Below are positions 1-7,520 of a stretch of 64,000 nt of DNA, piece after piece; positions within the stretch are counted from its first letter, which is position 1; the number at the start of each line of letters is the position of its first letter. The stretch is taken from NCBI GenBank assembly GCA_026936335.1, contig JAPMXV010000007.1:1-64000 (forward strand), in the 5' to 3' direction. Position numbers and translations under genes: made by a program. Below the pieces are notes generated by a model. That model saw only the letters and a list, made by a program, of their open reading frames with translations, ran no database searches and had not been told where the DNA came from. This DNA comes from Mantamonas sphyraenae (lineage: Eukaryota; CRuMs; Mantamonadidae).

Positions 1-85
1 CCTAACCCTAACCCTAACCCTAACCCTAACCCTAACCCTAACCCTAACCCTAACCCTAACCCTAACCCTAACCCTAACCCTAACC

Positions 86-126
<41 letters not shown>

Positions 127-154
127 CCCTACCCTAACCCTAACCCTAACCCTA
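1..154. repeat. Telomere, (CCCTAA)n
   Basis: An uninterrupted tract of the C-rich strand hexamer CCCTAA opens the window, which is what the left end of a linear chromosome looks like (G strand TTAGGG). Two variant units are visible: a 7-base unit with three A at 102-108 and a 5-base CCCTA unit at 127-131. The tract breaks off into unique sequence after position 154. Confidence 0.97.
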
Positions 155-423
155 TATGCGTTGATTTGTCATTGAAATGATGAGTCCGGTCTACGTAAAT
201 TGAGTTATGTTTGTGTCAGCTGGCGGGGTGGCTGAGTTGGGTGGTGACATGGGGCAGTGGGCAATGGGTGGGAAGGGAAATGTCGCTGGCGAGTGGCCGT
301 CGTTCTGCAACGCCGCGCAGTCAGCCTTGCCCATCCGTCTTCAACCAAAATATCACCAACTCCCACAACTCCCTCCACCAGTTCAACACAATCCACATAC
401 ACTACATTACCACCACCACCACC
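155..423. other. Subtelomeric leader without a gene
   Basis: This short stretch is all that separates the telomere from the first coding sequence. Bases 155-210 are AT-rich compared with the rest of the window. The remainder becomes C- and A-rich toward the ATG at 424, like the leaders of other genes here. I see no subtelomeric satellite, transposon or RNA gene. It probably holds the promoter and 5' UTR of the gene at 424. Confidence 0.6.
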
Positions 424-3400
424 ATGGACAAAGAATACTCAAACACTCCGAAGCAACAACACACACCCAACACCTACCCAGCGTGCGTTCTGCCTTCCAC
501 TCCGTTTTTTGACTGCCCGCTGCTCCCACTTCTTTGCCTCCTCCATGCTTCCGTCGCTTATCTACACTCCTCTCCTGCATCTCCACTTCCCCATCACTAC
601 CGTTGCTGCCTTCTCCGCTCTTCTCCGATCCCCTCCCCCCTGTCACTGCCCTCTCCGTTGCCAGTTTTCCGGTCTGCCTCCTTCCTCCGCTTTCCCTCTC
701 TGCTCGTTCCAGCCTCCCTTCACCCCCGCTTCTGCTCTGACGGCGTCCATTCCGCCCTCCGCTCACCGTTGCCACCCCGCGTTGCCCCTCCCCGTCTTCC
801 ACACAGCTACGCGTACATGGTCCCTCCCATGGCTGCCCAGCCGTTTCCGAACATGCTGCCCGTTTCTGGCGTACAAAACCCGTACCAGCACCCACAACCA
901 CCCATCATCTGGGTCCCTGTCAACACCCACCCCCAGCAGCACCACGCATATGCTCACCAGGGCCAACCATACTACGCCTACCCTCCTCCGCCGCCTCCTC
1001 AGCCCCGACAAACCGCCCAGATGCATTACGCTCAGCCTCCGTCGCACCCTCAGCCTGCTCAACCCACCACAAACCACAACCGCGTCCCCAAACGTATCAG
1101 CTCTGCGTTTGTCGGCATCACACGGACCACATCCACCACCACAACGTCCTCCTCCTCCCACCAGGCCACACGGCAGACTGGAGACAGCGACGACGACGAC
1201 GCAGACCAGGACACACACACACAAGACACCGGCGACGTGGAGGACCTGATGTTCCCGAACTTCAGCCACCGTGAACCTCGGTCAATCTCCAGCAACTCAG
1301 AGTGGGTGACCAGCTCATGGATGGAGGCGTACGAAGAAGACGGCGGGGCAAACGACGCAATCCAGCAGCACGTTGAGGACGAGTTGGAAACTCAGGGCCC
1401 ACTAAGCTTTGCAGACACTGGCGGTGCCATGGATGAGGAGCATATGCCGCAAGACGACAGCGACGACGACGCAGACGACATGGAACAGGACACGGTTGAA
1501 TGGCAGCCGAGAAGCACAAGTGGAGGCCGCACACGACGTCGCAGAGGCAGAGCCAGCCGTCTCACTGGTTCACACTCGATGAAAGGCGGCGGCCAGCGCA
1601 GGCACAGGGTCACGGCTGGCAGTGGCACCGAGACAGGAACGTCGAGCACACGGGCAAGGAGGGACAAGAACGGAGACACCAGCGCCCGGAAGCAAGCAAG
1701 CGTGAAGAAGACGAACAAGTTGCCAGGTGTTGTTGTGCGCAAAGGATGGACAGGGGGACACAGCGACGAGCGCAGCCACAGCAACAAGAAGGAGCACACA
1801 GCACTGCTGAGGCACATGCACACTCTGGCCAACGAGCATCCCATCGACGGCATCACCGACCTCATGAGCCTGCAGGCGCGTGTTGTGGTCTGCCATTGCA
1901 ACCTGACCACGCTGATCCGACAGATCCAGCTCGCTCTGGGCAACATTCCCCTCTCCCAGGGCGACATGGCCTTCTGCCTCACCTTTCTCGGCCGTTGTAT
2001 GGATCAACATGCGTGCAGATTTGCCATCCGCGACGCTGGTCTGGCCATGGGTGTGACAGAGGATGGGTTGAAGGTGTGCTGGCTGGAGGAGCCACACGAC
2101 CACGGTGACCCCAACTACGCCCTCCTCCACCTCCTCATGACAGAGATGGACACTCTCGGCAGCAGAGTCCATCCCACCACCTGGAAGGAGCACGAGCAGA
2201 CCCATCTGAGGCTGCAGGAAGCACGACGCCCTGCTGACAACGACAGCGACCCACACTGGACACAATGCGACTACGACCACCACCTCACCACCACCAACAC
2301 GGTGGACAAGTGGCATCCCGAGTCTGTGCGCACTGGCTGGAGCAACAAGGCCGACGAGCGTGGCAGCTGCACGGGGCGGGAGTTCCAGACGCTGCTGGCA
2401 CACATGAAGGCACGCGCAGCCAAGCACCCTCGCCATCAGCTCACAAACGAGCTCCAGGCACTGCGTGAGCTGATCAACAATGGTGACCTGAGGTCCTTGT
2501 TGCGACACGTCATCCTGGCGCTGGGCAACGTTGGCGCGCCGCCTGTCGACCTGGCCTTCTTTGTCCGCCTCCTCAGGCCACACCTCACTTACCAGCACGT
2601 TGCCACTGCCATCAGCAACACCCTCACCCGCGGCGTCACCTCCCTCTCCCTCAAGATCGCCTGGCTTGACAACCCCCAACCCAGCGACGCCACACTGCAC
2701 ACCCTCCTCCACACCCTCATCGACCGCATCACACCCCACATCACCACACGCCCCAACACCATCGACGCCGTCAGCAACCTTGACATCCCCGAGCTTGTTC
2801 TTCCCGAGCCCACAGAGGAGGAGAAGGTGGCCGTGGAGGATGGGCTGCCAGATGGCGTTGTGCGCAGTGGCTGGACGCACTGGCGCAAGAGCGAGCGCAG
2901 CCGCAGCAACAAGAAGGAGCACACGGCACTGCTCAACCACATGCACACCCTGGCCAACGAGCATCCCATCGACGACATCCCCGACCTCATGACCCAGCAG
3001 GCGCGTGTTGTGGTCTGCCATGGCACCCTGAACACGCTGATCCGTCAGATCCAGCTCGCTCTGGGCAACATTCCCCTCTCCCAGGGCGACATGGCCTTCT
3101 GCCTCACCCTTCTCGGCCGTAACATGGATCAACATGCGTGCATCCGTGCCATCGACAACGCTGGTTTGGCCATGGGTGTGACAAAGGCTGGGTTGAAGGT
3201 GTGCTGGCTGGAGGAACCACACGACCACGGTGACCCGAACTTTGCCCTCCTCCACCTCCTTATGGCAGAGATGGACACTTTCGGCAAGAGGCCCCATCCC
3301 AACACCTGGAAGGAGCACAAGCAGACCCAGCTGTGGCTGCAGGAAGCACGACGCCCTGCTGACAACGACAGCGACCCACACTGGACACAATGCGACTACG

Positions 3401-3999
3401 ACCACCACCTCGCCACCACCACGGTGAACAAGTGGCATCCTGAGTCTGTGCGCAGTGGCTGGAGCAAGTCCCGGGGTGACGCGACAGACGAACGTGGCAG
3501 CTGCACGGCGCGGGAGTTCCAGACGCTGCTGGCACACATGAAGGCACGCGCAGCCAAGCACCCTCGCCATCAGCACTCACACGAGAACCATGCACTGCGT
3601 GAGCTGATCAACAACGGCAGCCTGAACTCCCTGGTGCGACACATCATCATGGCGCTGGGCAACGTTGGGGTGCCGCCCGTCGACCTGGCCTTCTTTGTCC
3701 GCCTCCTCCGGCCACACCTCACCTACAAGCAGGTTCGACCTGCCATCAAGCTCACCCTCAACCGCGGCGTCACCTCCCTCTCCCTGAAGATCGCCTGGCT
3801 CGACAAACCCAAACCCAGCGACGCCACACTGCACACCCTCCTCCACACCCTCATCGACCGCATCACACCCCACATCTCCACCCGTCCCACCACCTATACA
3901 CTCGTCAACGCCTACCCCATCTCCTCCTTCACCCTGCCCAAGCGCAAAGACCCTTCCTCCTCCACCTCCTCCTCCTCCAAACGCCAACGCCTCGAATGA
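424..3999 (+). CDS. Subtelomeric protein with A-B-A-B tandem domains, function unknown
   Basis: I do not recognise this protein. The start is the ATG at 424 (ACCATGG context). A frame-preserving 324-nt intron is likely at 483-806 (donor GTGCGT, acceptor CACAG), giving 1083 residues. The N-terminal third is Pro/Gln/His/Tyr-rich, then acidic (Asp/Glu runs), then basic. From about residue 327 come four related helical-looking modules of roughly 140-150 residues: A1 327-475, B1 525-665, A2 703-850, B2 899-1040. All carry a leading G-W, a central L-x-ALGN-x-G/P motif and a late K-x-x-WL motif. A1 and A2 are about 85% identical by eye, B1 and B2 similarly, while A and B are only distantly alike. 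The tail is Ser/Arg/Lys-rich, possibly a nuclear signal. It converges with the HSF-like gene 17 bp away. Confidence 0.75.
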   Translation: MDKEYSNTPKQQHTPNTYPACVLPSTPFFDCPLLPLLCLLHASVAYLHSSPASPLPHHYRCCLLRSSPIPSPLSLPSPLPVFRSASFLRFPSLLVPASLHPRFCSDGVHSALRSPLPPRVAPPRLPHSYAYMVPPMAAQPFPNMLPVSGVQNPYQHPQPPIIWVPVNTHPQQHHAYAHQGQPYYAYPPPPPPQPRQTAQMHYAQPPSHPQPAQPTTNHNRVPKRISSAFVGITRTTSTTTTSSSSHQATRQTGDSDDDDADQDTHTQDTGDVEDLMFPNFSHREPRSISSNSEWVTSSWMEAYEEDGGANDAIQQHVEDELETQGPLSFADTGGAMDEEHMPQDDSDDDADDMEQDTVEWQPRSTSGGRTRRRRGRASRLTGSHSMKGGGQRRHRVTAGSGTETGTSSTRARRDKNGDTSARKQASVKKTNKLPGVVVRKGWTGGHSDERSHSNKKEHTALLRHMHTLANEHPIDGITDLMSLQARVVVCHCNLTTLIRQIQLALGNIPLSQGDMAFCLTFLGRCMDQHACRFAIRDAGLAMGVTEDGLKVCWLEEPHDHGDPNYALLHLLMTEMDTLGSRVHPTTWKEHEQTHLRLQEARRPADNDSDPHWTQCDYDHHLTTTNTVDKWHPESVRTGWSNKADERGSCTGREFQTLLAHMKARAAKHPRHQLTNELQALRELINNGDLRSLLRHVILALGNVGAPPVDLAFFVRLLRPHLTYQHVATAISNTLTRGVTSLSLKIAWLDNPQPSDATLHTLLHTLIDRITPHITTRPNTIDAVSNLDIPELVLPEPTEEEKVAVEDGLPDGVVRSGWTHWRKSERSRSNKKEHTALLNHMHTLANEHPIDDIPDLMTQQARVVVCHGTLNTLIRQIQLALGNIPLSQGDMAFCLTLLGRNMDQHACIRAIDNAGLAMGVTKAGLKVCWLEEPHDHGDPNFALLHLLMAEMDTFGKRPHPNTWKEHKQTQLWLQEARRPADNDSDPHWTQCDYDHHLATTTVNKWHPESVRSGWSKSRGDATDERGSCTAREFQTLLAHMKARAAKHPRHQHSHENHALRELINNGSLNSLVRHIIMALGNVGVPPVDLAFFVRLLRPHLTYKQVRPAIKLTLNRGVTSLSLKIAWLDKPKPSDATLHTLLHTLIDRITPHISTRPTTYTLVNAYPISSFTLPKRKDPSSSTSSSSKRQRLE
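1726..3880 (+). repeat. Coding tandem duplication, period about 1.12 kb
   Basis: Bases from about 1726 to 2850 (module pair A1-B1) recur from about 2851 (A2-B2), with an offset near 1.12 kb and long stretches of identical nucleotides, including synonymous sites. Examples are the ATCCAGCTCGCTCTGGGC and TTCCAGACGCTGCTGGCA segments. The low synonymous divergence points to a recent unequal duplication or ongoing gene conversion within the gene. Confidence 0.85.
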
Positions 4000-4016
4000 A
4001 CCACCCCTTCATTCTC

Positions 4017-5819
4017 TCACCCTCCCCTCCCCACCCACGCCAACACCCTCTCCATCACCTCATCCGGCAGTGTCATCCACTCTGCACTCGGTTCATACGC
4101 CTCCATCCCACCACACTCAAACATCACCTCCCTCTCCTCACCATTCATCACCAACGCCACCTCCATCGCCTCATCCACCCCCCTCCACCCAATCCAATGC
4201 CACGCCTTCCTCCACCCAACCTCCCTCACCATCTCCACCGTTCTCATCCTCGGCCTCGCACCCCACTCCCGCAACACGTTCACCACCTTTTCCTGCCCAG
4301 CTTCCATCGCCGCCTCGAGCGCATTCTCTTCATGTGTCCCCACACACGCCTCCACGGGCACCCCCCACTCCCTCTGCCGACCCAACTGCTCCACATCCCC
4401 GCGTCGTGCTGCGTCGACAAACTCGTTTGCCATTTCGCTGTTCCGACGGCACAACTCATCCACTTCGTCGGAAACGGCATCGCTCGTCAATGCCTGGCAG
4501 GATCTGTTCCCCTCCAGCGCCTCCAACAACACCTCCTGTGAGGGTAGCACGGCCTGTTGGCCCAAATGGAGCCTCTGAAAAGTTTCGCTCCCTCGCACCA
4601 ACCTGCCCAATGCGCGAAACCCGTCCTCCCCTAACCTGTTCCACCTCATGTCCAACGTCTGCAGACGAGTTTTCCCCTGCAATGCCTCTACCAGTGCCTC
4701 AGTCCCCGCGTCCTGGATCCACGTTGACTGGAGCGACAACTCACGCAGCGAAGTGTTCTTGGCCAACCCCTCAGCCAGCAATGTCACCCCTGCGTCCAGC
4801 AGCGGGTTTCCAGACATATCCAGCACCTCCAAGGTCTCCGTTCGCTCAATCGCCCACGCCATGGAAGGCATGCAGTATTTCGTTAGGGTCCCGTGCGCCG
4901 TTCGCAGTTCCCGCAGCCTGGACGCCACGATGCCTTCAGACAGCGCATCCACTCCAGCCTCCCCAAAATCGACACCAGACACGTCCAACACCACCAGCGT
5001 GCTGCTCGCGCGCATTGCATTTGCGAGGAATTCGCACGCATAGGCGTCGAATCCCGTCGCCCGTAGAAACAGCTTCTCCACTTCCCACCCTTCCTCGACG
5101 CTCCTCGCAATGGCCTCCACGCCCCTGTTCCCCAACGGGTTGTTCCCTAGATCGACACGCCGCAACTGCGTCAGCTGCGTCCACACCGCACACAGCTCTT
5201 CAACACCCTGCCCAGAAATTTCGTTGTTCCGCAAGGCCAGCGATTCCACACAATCCAGCGACGCCAGAACCTGACACAATTGCTTCATCTCCGAGTTTCC
5301 AATCTTCTGGAAGCTCATTGTGAGCTTCTGCGCCGCGCGTGAGTCTTTACCCGAACCGAACCCACACCCCCCCTCCCACACTTCACTCACCTTCCCTGCG
5401 CTCACCACTTCTCGTTCCACCGCCTCCAAATCTCCCGATCGAAGCAATTTTCCCCACTGCAGCTTCTCCTCCCTTCTTCCTGGCTTGCGACGGCTAATCA
5501 GCGCCAAGCCGTCCACGTCGCCTTTTCGAAAGCACCGATGCCGAAACGTAAGCTCCTCCTCTCTGTCCCTCCAGAATCCATACATGATCAGCTGCCTCAT
5601 GAACGACGAAAAGTTTCCATGTCGATACGTGCCCGGGAGAACCTCCTCAATGAATCTCTCGCGGTCCACAATCCGAAAACCGTCCTTGTCTGGCAACCCA
5701 TCCTCCCACGTCACAATCTCCTCCGTCTCTGGATCATTCACAACATTGTACAGCTTCAGCACAAACTCGCTGGTAGCCTTGTTCTTCTGCATTTCCTTGC
5801 TTCCACCCACGCACGTCAT
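4017..5819 (-). CDS. HSF-type DNA-binding domain fused to LRR and ankyrin-like repeats
   Basis: The ATG is at 5819-5817. A likely 78-nt intron at 5328-5405 (donor GTGAGC, acceptor GCGCAG) is frame-preserving; without it the product is 600 residues, with it 574. Residues about 17-112 match the heat-shock factor DNA-binding domain: FVLKLYNVVNDP, the I-V-x-W strand, VLP-x-x-Y-x-H-x-NFSSFMRQL recognition region, YGF, and a closing F-RKG segment. Known HSFs bind nGAAn arrays in the nucleus and trimerise through hydrophobic heptads. Here the DBD is followed instead by ribonuclease-inhibitor-type leucine-rich repeats (about 150-420, with repeated L-x-x-L-x-L-x-x-N-x-L/I) and an ankyrin-like helical pair (about 460-520). 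No HR-A/B heptad region is evident. The start codon directly abuts the stop of the next minus-strand gene. Confidence 0.85.
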   Translation of the reverse strand: MTCVGGSKEMQKNKATSEFVLKLYNVVNDPETEEIVTWEDGLPDKDGFRIVDRERFIEEVLPGTYRHGNFSSFMRQLIMYGFWRDREEELTFRHRCFRKGDVDGLALISRRKPGRREEKLQWGKLLRSGDLEAVEREVVSAGKVSEVWEGGCGFGSGKDSRAAQKLTMSFQKIGNSEMKQLCQVLASLDCVESLALRNNEISGQGVEELCAVWTQLTQLRRVDLGNNPLGNRGVEAIARSVEEGWEVEKLFLRATGFDAYACEFLANAMRASSTLVVLDVSGVDFGEAGVDALSEGIVASRLRELRTAHGTLTKYCMPSMAWAIERTETLEVLDMSGNPLLDAGVTLLAEGLAKNTSLRELSLQSTWIQDAGTEALVEALQGKTRLQTLDMRWNRLGEDGFRALGRLVRGSETFQRLHLGQQAVLPSQEVLLEALEGNRSCQALTSDAVSDEVDELCRRNSEMANEFVDAARRGDVEQLGRQREWGVPVEACVGTHEENALEAAMEAGQEKVVNVLREWGARPRMRTVEMVREVGWRKAWHWIGWRGVDEAMEVALVMNGEEREVMFECGGMEAYEPSAEWMTLPDEVMERVLAWVGRGG

Positions 5820-7394
5820 TCACTTCTCCTTTTTCCCTTCCCCACCCGCGTCATCCCCGTTCTCCCAATCCACAACCAACACCTTCCAACGACGATCCAC
5901 CCGCTCCACACCCGCGACCAGCACATAGTCCCCGACTCCAACGTCAAACTGCTTCCCCCATTCCCTCGGCACCGTCCACCCGACCCACCCCTGCGCCCCG
6001 CCTCGGCTACGCATCCGCATACCACGAGGCACCAACGCCTCGCCACCCTCCACATCGTCTACACACCACACCACCTGCCGTCCACGCCGTCCCGCCGCCA
6101 CGCTCACCACCGGCAGCGCCACTACTCGCGTTTCCAACCCGGAAAACAGCTCCGTTCCCACCATGGCATGCCGTTCTGCCTCCATCCCATCCACCTTCCA
6201 CTCCTCCCTCTCCAACATGCCCACGTTACCGTACGCCACAAACCCCATCCCCAGCTCCTCCTTCACCATGGCTGCCAGCAAGTGCTTTGCCCGCCTTCGC
6301 TCGCCCCACCGCATCCACCACCGCGTGCCCCATGCAAAGCCCCTCTCCTCATCCCTGTGTACAACCCCTGCCTCCCCGCTGTGCATCACCACGCCGGCCA
6401 GTTCTGCTTGACCCGTCTTGAAGACCTGCATCGTCGTCCGCACCACGCTCTCCACGTCCTGCGGCACCTCGCTCATCTCCTTTGCGCCGCCCACTCCCAG
6501 CACGCGCATCATTCCGCCCACTCCCCACACCCGGAACGCCCCGTCCACTTGCAACACCACCCCCAGCCGTTGCTCGCTCCGCTCGCCCCACACCCGGCAC
6601 AGCCACTGCAGATGAGACGCACTCTGCACCAAGAGCAGCACCCTGTGTTGACCCTCCTCCGTCAGCACCCGCAGCCGCTCCACATCCGCCTCCTCCAGCA
6701 CCGCGCCGCACACAAGCACACGCACAGGGCCGCCCACAGCTGCACACAGCCCTTCCGCCTCCGCCACCGTCTCGCACGTTGCCCCAGCACACACGCCGAG
6801 CCTTACAGCCTCTTTCACTATCCGTGCGCTTGCTGCGATGTCCCCATAATGCTGTGTGCACATCCACAGCTTGCTACCCCGCTTTTCCGCCGTTTCCGCA
6901 CATTCCCTCACTCTTTTCTGCACCGTCGGCCAGTGCATCAGCACACGCGCCCCTTGTCCACGCACCTCCTCCTGCCTCTCCCGCGTCATCCTCCACACAC
7001 CTTCCTTGCTCGTCATCACCAGCCCGTCCATCTCCTCCGCGCTGTACGCCTCCGCCTCCGTCCAAAACCTCCACCTCCACCCTCGCTTGCCCACCTTCTT
7101 CCCAACCCCCTCCTTCTCCTTTACCTTCTTCCTCCGCTCAATCACCCTTGCCATCCGCACCCAAACAAACGCCGCCCCCATCGTCAGCACCGCCAGCGGC
7201 ACGCTCACTGCAAACACCATCGTCAACAGCGGCACAGCAGGCAACAACATCTCCATCCCACTCCACACCACAAGTCCCTCCACACCACGGTGCACCACCC
7301 CTACATAGCCGTTCACAGCCTCAATCACGGGCCCTGCATCCAGCAACATCTTGGCCGCATCGGCGCAAAAAGACACCTTCTCATGCAAACGCAT
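5820..7394 (-). CDS. Membrane-anchored degenerate alanine-racemase/D-threonine-aldolase-fold protein
   Basis: The first in-frame ATG is at 7394 (upstream in-frame codons include only GTG), giving 524 residues. A hydrophobic segment at about residues 45-80 followed by RRKK looks like a membrane anchor. From about residue 130 the protein follows the alanine-racemase N-terminal barrel as in D-threonine aldolase/D-serine dehydratase: the entry segment, the GVCAGATCETVAEAEGL strand-helix, the RVLVCGAVLEEADVERL helix and an LGVVLQVDGAFRVWG strand. The position that carries the PLP-binding Lys in the family motif (RPHVKTHK) reads LWMCTQHYGDIA, with no Lys. The C-terminal region, where the family has its metal-binding H-x-C, has no such pair. 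I infer a pseudoenzyme, possibly with a ligand-sensing or structural role. Its gene ends immediately where the HSF-like gene begins. Confidence 0.65.
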   Translation of the reverse strand: MRLHEKVSFCADAAKMLLDAGPVIEAVNGYVGVVHRGVEGLVVWSGMEMLLPAVPLLTMVFAVSVPLAVLTMGAAFVWVRMARVIERRKKVKEKEGVGKKVGKRGWRWRFWTEAEAYSAEEMDGLVMTSKEGVWRMTRERQEEVRGQGARVLMHWPTVQKRVRECAETAEKRGSKLWMCTQHYGDIAASARIVKEAVRLGVCAGATCETVAEAEGLCAAVGGPVRVLVCGAVLEEADVERLRVLTEEGQHRVLLLVQSASHLQWLCRVWGERSEQRLGVVLQVDGAFRVWGVGGMMRVLGVGGAKEMSEVPQDVESVVRTTMQVFKTGQAELAGVVMHSGEAGVVHRDEERGFAWGTRWWMRWGERRRAKHLLAAMVKEELGMGFVAYGNVGMLEREEWKVDGMEAERHAMVGTELFSGLETRVVALPVVSVAAGRRGRQVVWCVDDVEGGEALVPRGMRMRSRGGAQGWVGWTVPREWGKQFDVGVGDYVLVAGVERVDRRWKVLVVDWENGDDAGGEGKKEK

Positions 7395-7520
7395 CCACAA
7401 GTCATTGCACCGAGCCACAAGGTGGCCACGTGTGCTCCTCCACTCCCATGCGAGCCCTGCAATGAACAGAGCGCATGAGGCTCGCTCCGCCCACGCCCAA
7501 CACTACTCCCACACATCACC
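7395..7520. promoter_or_regulatory. Bidirectional intergenic region
   Basis: These 126 bp lie between the divergent starts of the degenerate racemase-like gene (minus) and the MSP coiled-coil gene (plus). No TATA box is seen. Both promoters must lie here or inside the coding sequences. Confidence 0.4.

Noticed and set aside
165-200. Hammerhead-like core (TGATGAGTCCGG) just inside the telomere
   Set aside because: The base before the core is A rather than C, no complementary arm closes stem II, and no GAAA follows at the right place.
1570-3576. 668-codon minus-strand open frame opposite the tandem-repeat gene
   Set aside because: It repeats with the same 1.12-kb period as the sense gene, as an antisense shadow would, and shows no recognisable protein feature.
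5700-5900. Fusing the racemase-like gene to the HSF gene by an intron ending at the CAG before HSF codon 12
   Set aside because: The donor at the stop codon (GTGAAT) gives a phase mismatch and a 37-nt intron. The only phase-matched donor (GTGTTG) lacks the near-invariant +5 G of this genome.
7395-7418. Extending the racemase-like protein to a GTG at 7418
   Set aside because: Nuclear genes of this kind start at ATG; the first in-frame ATG is at 7394.
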